From assembly GCF_900230215.1 (NCBI RefSeq), contig NZ_LT907982.1:2790001-2854000 (forward strand): a DNA stretch of 64,000 bases, read 5' to 3'. The number at the start of each line of letters is the position of its first letter. The stretch's first letter is position 1. A program made the translations under genes and the position numbers. The notes under the pieces are model-generated. The model saw nothing but the letters and a program-made list of their open reading frames with translations, was not told where the DNA came from and did not search any database. This stretch comes from Jatrophihabitans sp. GAS493. Lineage in GTDB: Bacteria > Actinomycetota > Actinomycetes > Mycobacteriales > Jatrophihabitantaceae. Below are positions 10,873 to 19,527 of the stretch, in pieces.

Positions 10873-11503
10873 ACGTTCGCGGCCGCCGCGTACCCAGCCG
10901 ACCGGAGCGCGCTTCTTCACCCTCGCCTCCGCCCGCTGGATGGTGCGCCACCGTGCTATCACCCCGTGGTATCTGATCCGCTACTGGCGATTCTTCCGCT
11001 TCAAGCTGGCCAATCCCGAGGTCGTCACCCGCGGCATGATCTTCATGGACAAGGGGGCGGACATAAGCATGCGGTCGGGATTCGCACGCCTCACCCTCGG
11101 TCGATGGATTCACATCGGAGCACACACCGCGATCCGTGCCCATGAGGGGACGATGACCATCGGCGACAAGTGCGTCTTCGGTCGGGGTGACTCGCTCAAC
11201 TGCTACCTCGACGTCGAGTTGGGAGACTCGGTGCTCATCGCCGACGACGTGTACATCTCCGACTTCGACCACAAGTTCACCGATCTCACGGTGCCGATCA
11301 AGGATCAGGGCATCGCCAAATCTCGCGTCCGTATCGAGACCGATGTGTGGTTGGCCACCAAGGTCACGGTGGCCCGTGGAGTCGTCATCGGTACCGGATC
11401 GGTGGTCGGAGCCAACGCCGTCGTCAGCCGCGACCTGCCGCCGTTCAGCGTCGCCGTCGGTGCCCCGGCGCGAGTCATCCGAGACCGCCGCAAACTGCGC
11501 TGA
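10865..11503 (+). CDS. Left-handed beta-helix (hexapeptide-repeat) acyltransferase
   Basis: This is a 212-residue acetyltransferase-like protein. From about residue 75 it has hexapeptide turns (IHIGAHTAI, MTIGDKCVFG, VLIADDVYI), the insert SDFDHKFTD with a catalytic-type His, and a final coil VIGTGSVVGANAVVSRDLP closing with GAPARVI. This is the maltose/galactoside/xenobiotic acetyltransferase pattern. The frame is open far upstream. I chose GTG 10865, which overlaps the HAD stop by 8 bases and has GGTGAG upstream; GTG 10853 is an alternative. From memory a comparable protein is encoded by Rv3034c near the mycobacterial methylglucose polysaccharide genes. Acceptor unknown. Confidence 0.85.
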   Translation: MAERSRPPRTQPTGARFFTLASARWMVRHRAITPWYLIRYWRFFRFKLANPEVVTRGMIFMDKGADISMRSGFARLTLGRWIHIGAHTAIRAHEGTMTIGDKCVFGRGDSLNCYLDVELGDSVLIADDVYISDFDHKFTDLTVPIKDQGIAKSRVRIETDVWLATKVTVARGVVIGTGSVVGANAVVSRDLPPFSVAVGAPARVIRDRRKLR

Positions 11504-11533
11504 GGTCGAGGTCCAGCAGCGCGGGCCGGGGAA

Positions 11534-12748
11534 TCAGGCCCGGGCGGGCGCTGGGGGCGCTGGGGGCGCTGCCATGGCCTCGGTGTAGACCCCGGCGGTC
11601 TGGGTGGCCACCGCCTCCCAGGTGTAATGCCGGGCGATCCGCCGCCGCGCCCGGCGACTCATCGCCAACGCCCGCTGCGGATCGTCGAGGATGCTCTCCA
11701 CCGCGACGGCCAGCGCGGCGGGGGAGTCGGGGGTGAAGCGAGCTCCGGTTCGCCCCGGCTCGACCAGGTCGCGCAGTCCGCCGGTGTCAGACACCGCAAG
11801 TGGAGTACCGATAGCCGCGGCCTCCAGAGCAACCAATCCGAACGGCTCGTAGAGCGAGGGCACCACGGCGACATCGGCCGCGGCGAGGAGGCCGGAGAGC
11901 TCCGAATCCTCAACGAATCCCGCCCACTGCACGCCCCGGCCGAGACGGCGGGCCTGGTCGCGAAGGTCAGGCTCGAAGGGACCGGTCCCGGCGATGACCA
12001 GGCGCAGTCCGGGGTAGCGGCGGCGCAGCCGGGGTAGCGCGCTGATCGCGGTCTGAACACCCTTGGCATGCATCAGCCGGCCGGCGAAGAGCAGCAGCGG
12101 CCCGTCGGCCGCGTACTGCTCGCGGGCCAGCGCCGCTGCCTTGGCGTTGCGACGCCAGGTATTGAGAGCGATGCCGTTGCCGATCACCGCCACCGAGTCG
12201 GGCGAGATTTCGAAGATATGGCTGACCTCGGAGCGCATGAAGGTCGAGCAGACGATGACCTTGCTGGCCCGGTGGGTCAGCCAGCGTTCCACGGAGTGGA
12301 TCCCCCGATTGAGTGGCGAGGCGAGCCAGCCCATGTTCCGGCCGGTCTCGGTGGCGTGGATGGTCGCCACGATCGGCGCTGCCGTGACCTCGCTGATCGT
12401 CACCGCGGTCTGCCCGACCAACCAGTCGTGGGCGTGGACAACGTCTGGCGTCCAATCGGCGACCACCGCGAGGGCGGCCCGGATCAGCGAGTGTTCGTTG
12501 ACCTGCGACCAGGCCAACAGGGTCTCGGTGGTGAAGCCGATGTCCAGCGGATCCTGCTTCGAGCGGTAGACGCCGACTCCGTCTCGGACGCCGTCGGTCA
12601 GATCAGGCTCGCCGCGGGTCACCACCCGCACCTCGTGCCCCTGCGCGACGAGGCTGCGCGCCAATGCGTCGACGTGCCGTCCCAGACCGCCGACGATCAG
12701 CGGGGGATACTCCCATGAAAGCATCAAGACGCGCACGCGATCAGACAC
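11534..12748 (-). CDS. GT4 glycosyltransferase (Rv3032-like alpha-glucan synthase)
   Basis: This 404-residue GT-B enzyme has the N-terminal glycine loop SWEYPPLIVGGLGRHV that binds the nucleotide-sugar phosphate. DVVHAHDWL ends the first domain. The C-terminal domain holds LLFAGRLMHAKGVQ and the E-x7-E motif EPFGLVALE. The product most resembles actinobacterial Rv3032-type alpha-1,4-glucosyltransferases of glycogen and methylglucose lipopolysaccharide synthesis. It sits near an Rv3030-like methyltransferase, as in mycobacteria, but the GH57 branching enzyme that lies between them there is absent. The start is GTG. Fold and family are confident; donor and acceptor are inferred. Confidence 0.85.
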   Translation of the reverse strand: MSDRVRVLMLSWEYPPLIVGGLGRHVDALARSLVAQGHEVRVVTRGEPDLTDGVRDGVGVYRSKQDPLDIGFTTETLLAWSQVNEHSLIRAALAVVADWTPDVVHAHDWLVGQTAVTISEVTAAPIVATIHATETGRNMGWLASPLNRGIHSVERWLTHRASKVIVCSTFMRSEVSHIFEISPDSVAVIGNGIALNTWRRNAKAAALAREQYAADGPLLLFAGRLMHAKGVQTAISALPRLRRRYPGLRLVIAGTGPFEPDLRDQARRLGRGVQWAGFVEDSELSGLLAAADVAVVPSLYEPFGLVALEAAAIGTPLAVSDTGGLRDLVEPGRTGARFTPDSPAALAVAVESILDDPQRALAMSRRARRRIARHYTWEAVATQTAGVYTEAMAAPPAPPAPARA

Positions 12749-12809
12749 TAATGCCTAGCCCGGGGCGGTGCGCGCCTGACTGCTGGCCAGAGCGTTGAGG
12801 GTGAGGAAG

Positions 12810-13550
12810 ATGACCGAGCAGCCGACCGAGCTGTCGCCGACGCGCTCGCCGGCCCACCGGTTGGCGGCGGCCTTCGTACCCCTGCTCGTACTTGCCACGC
12901 TCAGCCTGATCGGCTGGCGGATCCTCGATGGCATCCAGTCGCATTCCTATAACAGCTCCGGCGCCGCGCCGGACTCGGTCGAGTTGATCCAGGGAGAGAC
13001 CTACGTGCTGTCGGCCGCCGGTGGCGTAGCCGGCTTGGCCGAACGCGGGATCACCCTCACCACCCAGTGCCAGATCGTCTCCGGGGGGCGGGTCCAGCCG
13101 CTCACCGTGACGCCCTACACCGCGGACAGCCGGACGGTGAACGCCATCGCGACCTTCCGATCACCGGTCTCGGGCGCCGCTCGGCTGCTCTGCACCGGCA
13201 TCAGCCCGGTCTGGGTCGACGACTCGCAGGACTCACCGCCGGACTACGCCGGGCTGCTGCTGGTGGCCGGGATCGCCTTCGGACTGGCCGCGATCGTCAT
13301 CCGCCTCTACTTCGGATATGCGGCCGGTGCCTCCGGTGACGGTGACGATCAAGGGGCCGGTACGGGGAACGGCAGCGACGCGCTCAACTCAAGCGGTGGC
13401 GATGACCAGCAGGTCGAGGCTGCCGTCGGCGTCCGGGTAGCTGAGGAGATCAGGGGCGGAGCCGGGGGTGGCAGCGACCGCGCCGCGGACGCCGGGGTCC
13501 ACCCGGATGACGAAGTCACCGGTGCCGACGGCGGCGACGTCAGCCGCTAA
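12810..13550 (+). CDS. Hypothetical two-helix membrane protein
   Basis: This is a 246-residue protein of unknown function. One hydrophobic helix (AAFVPLLVLATLSLIGW, about 18-35) precedes an about 115-residue extracytoplasmic domain with two cysteines. A second helix (AGLLLVAGIAFGLAAIVI) is followed by a Gly/Asp-rich tail of about 70 residues. The ATG at 12810 has GAGGGTGAGGAAG upstream. The tail after position 13389 overlaps the convergent methyltransferase for 162 bases and looks like antisense-translated sequence, so the functional protein may be the first about 180 residues. It is divergent from the GT4 gene with 61 bases between starts. Confidence 0.55.
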   Translation: MTEQPTELSPTRSPAHRLAAAFVPLLVLATLSLIGWRILDGIQSHSYNSSGAAPDSVELIQGETYVLSAAGGVAGLAERGITLTTQCQIVSGGRVQPLTVTPYTADSRTVNAIATFRSPVSGAARLLCTGISPVWVDDSQDSPPDYAGLLLVAGIAFGLAAIVIRLYFGYAAGASGDGDDQGAGTGNGSDALNSSGGDDQQVEAAVGVRVAEEIRGGAGGGSDRAADAGVHPDDEVTGADGGDVSR

Positions 13551-14216
13551 CCGGTCCGGCCAGCTCGCGGGCGGGTCGGTGAGCTGGGCGGCAACGAAGG
13601 AGCCTCCGTAGACATCGTCCAGGCCCTTCAGGTTGGGGCCGGCGTGTAGTCCGAGGAGTGTCACGTCGGTGAAACCACACCCGACGAGCAGACGGATCAG
13701 TTCGACGGCGGTGAACTCGTGGGTGTGGAACGGGTTGGTCGGCGGGGTGGTGCCGTCGTTGTCCGGAGAGAAGGTGAGGCGGTTGGGAGTCGAGACGATG
13801 AACTGCCCGCCGGGACGCAACGACCGCAGGCACTGCCGGACGAACTGTGGGTGGTCCCAGACGTGCTCGATCACCTGCAGGGACACCACCGCGTCGGCCG
13901 TGCCGTCGCGCACGGGTAGCGCGGCCAGGTTGCCACGAACGAAATCGACTTCGGGGTACTGCCGGGCGCAGTGCTCGACCGCCAGCGCGTCGTAGTCGAT
14001 GCCCAACACCCGGCGAGCAGAGGTGGCCAGCAGCGCGGAGCCGTAGCCCTCGCCGCACCCGACCTCGATGACGGTGCCATCGGCGAGCCGATCGAGGATG
14101 AACTGATAGACCACCTGGTGGCGTCGAAACCAGTAATTCTCGTGCGGAATGCCGGGCAGCGTGCGCTCGCCGGTGAGCGGGAGACCAACCGAGCCGGTCG
14201 GTTCGAGGACATCCAT
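13389..14216 (-). CDS. SAM-dependent methyltransferase, Rv3030-like
   Basis: This is a 275-residue class I methyltransferase. Motif I is VIEVGCGEGYGSALLA (about 52-67), followed by VLGIDYDALAV. The C-terminal half includes SLQVIEHVWDHPQFV and LRPGGQFIVSTPN. An N-terminal RTLPGIPHENYWFRRHQ segment is typical of the actinobacterial group that includes Rv3030, which from memory is linked to 6-O-methylation in methylglucose lipopolysaccharide. In M. tuberculosis the order is Rv3028c/3029c (etfAB), Rv3030, Rv3031, Rv3032; the same neighbours occur here. The substrate is inferred only. Confidence 0.8.
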   Translation of the reverse strand: MDVLEPTGSVGLPLTGERTLPGIPHENYWFRRHQVVYQFILDRLADGTVIEVGCGEGYGSALLATSARRVLGIDYDALAVEHCARQYPEVDFVRGNLAALPVRDGTADAVVSLQVIEHVWDHPQFVRQCLRSLRPGGQFIVSTPNRLTFSPDNDGTTPPTNPFHTHEFTAVELIRLLVGCGFTDVTLLGLHAGPNLKGLDDVYGGSFVAAQLTDPPASWPDRLAADVAAVGTGDFVIRVDPGVRGAVAATPGSAPDLLSYPDADGSLDLLVIATA

Positions 14217-14236
14217 GCCGATCGGCTCCTAATCTT

Positions 14237-14260
14237 GCTGGTGCTGGTGCTGGTGCTGGT
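14237..14260. repeat. Hexamer tandem repeat GCTGGT x4
   Basis: Four perfect copies of GCTGGT lie 21-44 bases upstream of the methyltransferase start at 14216, in its presumed 5' leader. No function is visible. Confidence 0.7.
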
Positions 14261-14395
14261 GTGGGGGCGGGAGTAGTTTGCCACGGCTGGTACGCCTGCG
14301 TTTTGGCTACGTTTGGGTGTAGATGTGTGGTGCAACGATGGCGACTCTGTGCGTCAGGCGAATATACTGAGCGAACGGGTCACTAAACACTCGGT

Positions 14396-15157
14396 ATGCC
14401 TCGTCCGGTAAGCCTCGTCGCTGTGAGGGTGCACTTGACCAAGCCGTCGAAGACATTCGGTCCACGAGGGCGCCTCCAGCTGCTGCCCCCGGATCCCGAC
14501 AGGTTCGACTTTCTGTCCAACCTGCAGAACCTCGTGTCCTCCTCGGCCCCATCTGTCGCGTTCACCAGCCTGGCCGCGCTCAGTGTCCCGACGCTGAGCG
14601 ACGAGTGCCACGTGGCCATCAAAGAGGGCCCACTGAGCTACCAGATTCAGCGGCCGATGGGCGCGCCCCCTACCCGCCTCGCCGCCACCGGTGAGGTCTA
14701 CCTGCCGCACCCGTCCGGCTCCGGCCAGATGCTCGGGCGGCACAGCATCCTGACGCCGATCCTGTCGATGAGCCTCTGCGAGGGGCGCCTCAACTATCAC
14801 GGCGTTGTCCTCCACCACTGGAACAGCGCGCATCGCCCGTCGCACGCCGACGCCACGCTGGCCCGGCTGGCCGTGGACCGGGTGATTGCCGCCATCGATT
14901 CCGAGCGTGTCCATGAGCCGACGGGGCTTTCCAGCTACCCGAGCGGAGAGGTTGAGGCGGTGGCCGAGACACCTGAACACCAGATCGGGAGCGCCATTGG
15001 CGTCCTGATCCTGAAGCGTCATCTCACTTACGACGACGCCTGTGCGCTGCTGGAGTCGGCCCGGCGCCGACATCGACAGAGCCTGCACGAGGTGGCGCTA
15101 GAGGTGCTGCGCCTCGGCGACCTGCCGGGTGGCGCGGAGCCGCCGCGTCCGGTGTAG
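14396..15157 (+). CDS. ANTAR-domain RNA-binding regulator (GAF-ANTAR-like)
   Basis: This is a 253-residue protein. The last about 60 residues form an ANTAR helix bundle: QIGSAIGVLILKRHLTYDDA then LLESARRRHRQSLHEVALEVL. ANTAR domains bind paired-hexaloop RNA hairpins to prevent termination. The N-terminal about 170 residues look like a diverged GAF sensor region (RLAATGEVYLP, ILSMSLCEGRL), a common partner in actinobacteria. No target hairpin pair is obvious nearby. Start ATG 14396 has no strong ribosome binding site, so an internal start is possible. Family is likely; ligand unknown. Confidence 0.75.
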   Translation: MPRPVSLVAVRVHLTKPSKTFGPRGRLQLLPPDPDRFDFLSNLQNLVSSSAPSVAFTSLAALSVPTLSDECHVAIKEGPLSYQIQRPMGAPPTRLAATGEVYLPHPSGSGQMLGRHSILTPILSMSLCEGRLNYHGVVLHHWNSAHRPSHADATLARLAVDRVIAAIDSERVHEPTGLSSYPSGEVEAVAETPEHQIGSAIGVLILKRHLTYDDACALLESARRRHRQSLHEVALEVLRLGDLPGGAEPPRPV

Positions 15158-15162
15158 CTGCC

Positions 15163-16179
15163 TCAGAGGGTGATCACTCCGATGGCCGACGCGACCAGAC
15201 TGCTCAGCCAGACCGTCCCGTCGACTTCGCGAACCCCGGTGACCATGTACAGGTCGGGGTGCGAGGTCTGCAGGTCGTGCACGAGGTTTCCATTGAGGTC
15301 GTAGGCCTGCACCCAGACCGTCCGCTGCGGTTTCGGCTGCAGCGACTCCGGTAGGGCCCAGACCGCCTTGCGCAGCAGCGGGCTACGCGGCAGCATGACG
15401 TCCAGCGCGCGGTCGCGGGCCGATGGCAGTGCGACCCAGATCAGTCCGTCACTCCCCAGGCTGATGTTGTCCGGGAAGCCGGGCAGATTGTCGACCAGGG
15501 TGTCCAGCAGACCCTCGCGCGGGCCGGTGAGCCAGAGTTTGCGGATTCGGTAGGCGCTTGTCTCTGCGACGGCGACGAAGGATGCGTCCGGGGCCAGCGC
15601 GACCCCGTTGGCGAACTCCAGCCCGTCGATCAGCAGATCCAGCGCACCGTCGGTGCTGCGCCGGTAGAGCCGCCCGGTGCCCGTGTGGGCGAGTACCTCG
15701 CCCCGCCAGTTGTCGATGCCGAACTGCTGCGAACTGTCGGTGAAGTAGATGGAACCGTCCTCGGCGATGGACGCGTTGTTGCAGAAGTGCAGCGGCCGCC
15801 CGGCAAACTGGTTGACCACGCTGCTGACACGGCCGGCGACATTCGCGGTCCCCGGCGCGACGTTGAGCACACCAAGCCGCGCGTCGCAGACGAGCAGTTC
15901 ACCCGAGGGGGCCAGTTCGATGCCGAGCGGGCGCCCCTGGGTGTCGGCGATCTGCTCGATCGCGGCGCCATCGGCGCCGTCGGAGCTGACGCGCAGGATT
16001 CGCCCGTCGCCCAGGCCGACGATGCCGCTGCCGGTCGCGTCGACGACGACGTCCTCCGGGCCGCGCCCAGGTAGCGGGATTACCGTGAGAGTGACCGGGG
16101 TGTCGCTCACCGACTGGCGGGCGCGGGCCGGCGCGGTCGGCGGATTCCAGGTCTTGGCTTTCATCGGTACCTTGGCCAC
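15163..16179 (-). CDS. SMP-30 / strictosidine-synthase-like beta-propeller protein
   Basis: This is a 338-residue six-bladed propeller. Blade motifs include PEDVVVDATGSGIVG, GRPLGIELAPSGELLVCDA, NNASIAEDGSIYFTDSS, FANGVALAPDASFVAVAE and PGFPDNISLGSDGLIWVAL. These match the strictosidine synthase/APMAP/gluconolactonase superfamily, whose Ca-dependent members are mostly hydrolases. No signal peptide is seen. The GTG start is preceded by AGGAG at good spacing. It converges with the ANTAR gene, with 5 bases between stops. The reaction cannot be assigned. Confidence 0.8.
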   Translation of the reverse strand: MAKVPMKAKTWNPPTAPARARQSVSDTPVTLTVIPLPGRGPEDVVVDATGSGIVGLGDGRILRVSSDGADGAAIEQIADTQGRPLGIELAPSGELLVCDARLGVLNVAPGTANVAGRVSSVVNQFAGRPLHFCNNASIAEDGSIYFTDSSQQFGIDNWRGEVLAHTGTGRLYRRSTDGALDLLIDGLEFANGVALAPDASFVAVAETSAYRIRKLWLTGPREGLLDTLVDNLPGFPDNISLGSDGLIWVALPSARDRALDVMLPRSPLLRKAVWALPESLQPKPQRTVWVQAYDLNGNLVHDLQTSHPDLYMVTGVREVDGTVWLSSLVASAIGVITL

Positions 16180-16257
16180 GGTGTCTCCTGAGCGGGTCGC
16201 TGCTACCCGATGGCAAGAATTTCGGGCCGCAATGAGACTATGGCCTCCACGAGACGA

Positions 16258-16290
16258 TGATCATATTGCTACCGACGAGTAACATGATCA
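16258..16290. promoter_or_regulatory. Dyad element in the etfBA upstream region
   Basis: TGATCATATT (16258-16267) and AACATGATCA (16281-16290) form a 9/10 inverted repeat with a 13-base spacer, about 95-125 bases upstream of etfB. The spacer holds a second small dyad (TAC-N6-GTA). The region is AT-rich relative to its surroundings, as expected for a promoter. A TetR/GntR-type operator is a reasonable guess; the regulator is unknown. Confidence 0.4.
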
Positions 16291-16382
16291 ACTATGGGGC
16301 ATTGTTAATTCGCATTTACCAATGCATTGCCGCTTCGCGTCATTCACAACAACATTTCTCAAGCTGAGAGGTCACCGAACCT

Positions 16383-17162
16383 ATGAACATCGTGGTCCTG
16401 GTCAAGCAGGTGCCCGACACCGAGGCTGAGCGTGAGCTCAGCTCTGTCGACAACACCGTTGACCGCGAGTCGGTCGACTCCGTGATCAACTACATCGACG
16501 AGTTCGCGATCGAAGAGGGTCTGCGCCTGAAGGAGGAGCACGACGGGGAGGTCACCATCCTCACCGTCGGCCCGGAGCAGGCCACCGAGTCGATCCGCAA
16601 GGCGCTATCGATGGGTGCCGACAAGGCGATCCACGTCAGCGATGAGGCCCTGCACGGCTCCTGCGCGATTCAGACGGCCAAGGTCATCGCCAAGGCGCTG
16701 GGCACGGTCGAGTGGGATGTAGCGATCGCGGGCTCCGAGGCCACCGACTCGCGCGCCGCCATCGTCCCGGCCCTGGTGGCTGAGGTACTCGGCGTGCCGC
16801 AGCTGTCGCTGGCCCGCAAGGTCACCGTCGACGGCTCCACCGTCACCATCGAGCGCGTCACCGACACCGGCTACGAGACGGTCGAGGGATCGACCCCGGC
16901 CATCATCAGTGTTGTCGAGAAGATCAACGACCCGCGGTACCCGTCCTTCAAGGGCATCATGGCCGCCAAGAGCAAGAAGATCGAGTCGCTCGATCTGGAT
17001 GACCTGGGCCTCAGCGCTGACGAGGTCGGTCTGGCCAACGCCACGACCGTCGTCGAATCGTTCGAGAACGCCCCGCCGCGCGCGGCCGGCCAGGTCGTCA
17101 AGGACGAGGGTGACGGCGGCACGAAGATCGCCGACTACCTGTCGTCGAAGAAGCTTGTCTGA
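16383..17162 (+). CDS. etfB: Electron transfer flavoprotein beta subunit
   Basis: This is a 259-residue ETF beta (FixA) subunit. It opens with the family N-terminus MNIVVLVKQVPDTEAE, binds AMP, and contains the segment VAIAGSEATDSRAAIVPALVAEVLG. The recognition loop region precedes a C-terminal LDDLGLSADEVG. With EtfA it accepts electrons from acyl-CoA and related dehydrogenases and passes them to ETF-quinone oxidoreductase. GAGAGG lies upstream of the ATG. It is the first gene of an etfBA operon, with 26 bases to etfA, as in Rv3029c/Rv3028c. Confidence 0.97.
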   Translation: MNIVVLVKQVPDTEAERELSSVDNTVDRESVDSVINYIDEFAIEEGLRLKEEHDGEVTILTVGPEQATESIRKALSMGADKAIHVSDEALHGSCAIQTAKVIAKALGTVEWDVAIAGSEATDSRAAIVPALVAEVLGVPQLSLARKVTVDGSTVTIERVTDTGYETVEGSTPAIISVVEKINDPRYPSFKGIMAAKSKKIESLDLDDLGLSADEVGLANATTVVESFENAPPRAAGQVVKDEGDGGTKIADYLSSKKLV

Positions 17163-17188
17163 CAACGATCGATAGAGGAGAAAAACAG

Positions 17189-18148
17189 ATGGCAGAGGTA
17201 CTCGTCCTCGTCGATTCGGCGGACGGTTCAGTTAAGAAGGCAACCCTCGAGGCGCTGACGGCGGCTCGCGCGATCGGCGAGCCGAGCGCGGTCGTGCTCG
17301 GCGCTGCCGGCACCGCGGCCACGCTCACCGCCACGCTCGGTGAGTACGGCGCGGCCAAGGTCTACGTCGTCGAGAGCGACGAGCTCGACGGCTTCCTGGT
17401 CGCTCCGAAGGCTGAGGCGCTGGCCACGATCGTCGCGCAGGCGTCTCCGGCGGCCGTGTTGCTCGCCTCCACCGCGGAGAACAAGGAGATCGCGGCCCGC
17501 TTGGCGCTCAAGATCGGCGGCGGCGTCATCACCGATGCAGTTGGCGTTGACGCTTCGGCGACCACCACGCAGAGCATCTTCGGTGGCGCGGTCTCGGTGC
17601 AGGCCAAGGTCCGCACCGGCACGCCGGTCATCACGCTGCGGGCCAACTCGGTCGCCCCCGAGCCGGCCGCCGGTGCCGCTGAGGTCGTCGCCGTCGCGGT
17701 GACGATCTCCGACACCGCCAAGTCGGCCAAGATCACCAGCAAGGTCGTTGAGGAGAAGGGTTCACGCCCGGCGCTGGCCGACGCATCGGTCATCGTCTCC
17801 GGCGGTCGCGGGATGGGCAACGCCGACAACTTCTCGCTGTTGGAGAAGCTGGCCGACACCCTCGGTGCCGCGGTGGGCGCCTCGCGTGCCGCCACGGACG
17901 CCGGCTGGGTGCCTCACACGATGCAGGTCGGCCAGACCGGTGTCACCGTGTCGCCGCAGCTCTACATCGCCGTCGGTATCTCCGGTGCGATCCAGCACCG
18001 GGCCGGCATGCAGACGTCGAAGACGATCGTCGCCATCAACAAGGACGACGAGGCTCCCATCTTCGAGCTGGCTGACTTCGGTGTCGTCGGGGACCTCTTC
18101 GAGGTCGTCCCGGCGCTTACCGAGGAGATCAGCAAGCGCAAGGGCTAG
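17189..18148 (+). CDS. etfA: Electron transfer flavoprotein alpha subunit
   Basis: This is a 319-residue ETF alpha (FixB) subunit carrying the redox FAD. The C-terminal FAD domain shows [12 protein letters not shown], the [18 protein letters not shown] segment, [10 protein letters not shown] and IVAINKD. A strong AGAGGAG lies 9 bases upstream of the ATG. It pairs with EtfB and is followed by a strong hairpin terminator before the convergent lhgO. Confidence 0.97.
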   Translation: MAEVLVLVDSADGSVKKATLEALTAARAIGEPSAVVLGAAGTAATLTATLGEYGAAKVYVVESDELDGFLVAPKAEALATIVAQASPAAVLLASTAENKEIAARLALKIGGGVITDAVGVDASATTTQSIFGGAVSVQAKVRTGTPVITLRANSVAPEPAAGAAEVVAVAVTISDTAKSAKITSKVVEEKGSRPALADASVIVSGGRGMGNADNFSLLEKLADTLGAAVGASRAATDAGWVPHTMQVGQTGVTVSPQLYIAVGISGAIQHRAGMQTSKTIVAINKDDEAPIFELADFGVVGDLFEVVPALTEEISKRKG

Positions 18149-18171
18149 TCACCCCGCCCGACGCAGACAGC

Positions 18172-18218
18172 CGAAGGGCCGTCGCCCACTCCGACCGGGG
18201 TTGGGCGGCGGCCCTTCG
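18172..18218. terminator. Bidirectional hairpin terminator between etfA and lhgO
   Basis: A 17-bp stem with one G-U pair (18172-18188 with 18202-18218) and a 13-base loop lies 24 bases after the etfA stop and 54 bases beyond the lhgO stop on the other strand. There is no T-tract, which is common in high-GC actinobacteria. Confidence 0.8.
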
Positions 18219-18271
18219 CCGTTGTGGCGTCTGCTGCGCCCGCATAAGGCGACGACCGGTTCGGGCGGAGG

Positions 18272-19468
18272 TCAGCCGACCAGCCGGTCAGCGATCATCT
18301 CGCCGATCGGAATCGCCGAGGTGGCTGCGGGCGACGGTGCATTGCAGACGTGCAGCGATCGGGCCGTCTGCTCGAAGAGGAAGTCGTGCACCAGGGTTCC
18401 GTCCCGCAGCACGGCCTGGGCGCGGATCCCGGCTGGCTCCGGCAGCAGGTCCTCGACCGTAAGCTCCGGGCAGTACTTGCGGCATTCCCGCAGGTATCCG
18501 CGCTTGGAGAGCGAGTTGAACATCTCGCGGGCGCCGGTGCGGACGTTGGCCCGAGCCACGTGCCACATGCCGGGAAACGTCGCAAATTCACGAACGTCGC
18601 GGGCCGCAAAGGAGAACTTGGGGTAACCCTCCCGGGCGAAGCCGAGCACGGCGCTCGGCCCGACTGTGATGCCACCGTCGATCATCCGAGTCAGGTGCAC
18701 CCCGAGGAAGGGCAGCTCAGGGTCCGGGATCGGATAGATGAGGTGATGGACCAGATCATTGCGGGTCGCCGGCAGGCGGTAATACTCGCCGCGGAACGGA
18801 ATCATCTGGAAATCGATCGGCAGACCGGCCATCCGAGCCAGCCGATCGGCCTGGACCCCACCGCAGACGACCAACTTCTTGGCGCTGAACTCTGCATCGG
18901 CCGTGCTGATCCGCACGCTGTCGCCCCGTTCGGCGATCCCGACCACGGTGCTGCCCAGTCGTACATCCGCCCCGGCCGCAGTGATCACCCGGCCCATCGC
19001 CTCGCAGACCAGGCGGTAGTCGATGATCCCGGTGGTGTCGACGTAGAGCGCACCCAATCCGCGAATGTGCGGCTCCCACTCGCGCAGTTCGGCGGCGTCG
19101 AGTCGCTGCACTTTCAGGTCGTTCTGAGCCGAACGTTCGAAGAGCGCCTGCATCCGCGCCATCTCCACCTCGTCGGTGGCGACCAGCAGCTTGCCGCAGA
19201 CGTCGAACGGAATGCCCTGTTCGGAGGCGAAGAGCTTGGTCGCGGCCGCACCGCGACGGCAGAGATCGGCCTTCAGGCTGCCGGGTGGGTAGTAGATCCC
19301 GGCGTGGATGACGCCCGAGTTGTGACCGGTCTGGTGGGTCGCGAGTTCGGTCTCCTTCTCCAGCAGCAGTAGTGAGGCGCCAGGGGTGCGCGCCAGCAGC
19401 GCCTTCGCCGTAGCCAGGCCGACGATCCCACCGCCGATGACGCAGTAGTCGTAGCTCACATCGTTCAC
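18272..19468 (-). CDS. lhgO: L-2-hydroxyglutarate oxidase
   Basis: This is a 398-residue FAD-dependent oxidoreductase of the DAO family. It has the dinucleotide-binding start YDYCVIGGGIVGLATAKAL, LLEKE, and the LhgO-specific TGHNSGVIHAGIYYPPGSLK. GIIDYRLVCEAMG and FRGEYYRLP appear in the middle, and VHDFLFE near the C-terminus. It oxidises L-2-hydroxyglutarate to 2-oxoglutarate, passing electrons to the respiratory chain. The start is GTG with GGGGAA upstream. It is divergent from iscS and convergent with etfBA, but no direct functional link is shown. Confidence 0.9.
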   Translation of the reverse strand: MNDVSYDYCVIGGGIVGLATAKALLARTPGASLLLLEKETELATHQTGHNSGVIHAGIYYPPGSLKADLCRRGAAATKLFASEQGIPFDVCGKLLVATDEVEMARMQALFERSAQNDLKVQRLDAAELREWEPHIRGLGALYVDTTGIIDYRLVCEAMGRVITAAGADVRLGSTVVGIAERGDSVRISTADAEFSAKKLVVCGGVQADRLARMAGLPIDFQMIPFRGEYYRLPATRNDLVHHLIYPIPDPELPFLGVHLTRMIDGGITVGPSAVLGFAREGYPKFSFAARDVREFATFPGMWHVARANVRTGAREMFNSLSKRGYLRECRKYCPELTVEDLLPEPAGIRAQAVLRDGTLVHDFLFEQTARSLHVCNAPSPAATSAIPIGEMIADRLVG

Positions 19469-19513
19469 CGGATGATTCCCCAGTCAGTGGTGCGGACGTA
19501 GACAGCCACATCG

Positions 19514-19519
19514 TAAGCT
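19514..19519 (+). promoter_or_regulatory. Likely -10 box (TAAGCT) of iscS
   Basis: A TANNNT hexamer ends 8 bases before the iscS ATG, which would make the mRNA leaderless or nearly so. No clear -35 is seen. Confidence 0.4.
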
Positions 19520-19527
19520 GGTAGCTA

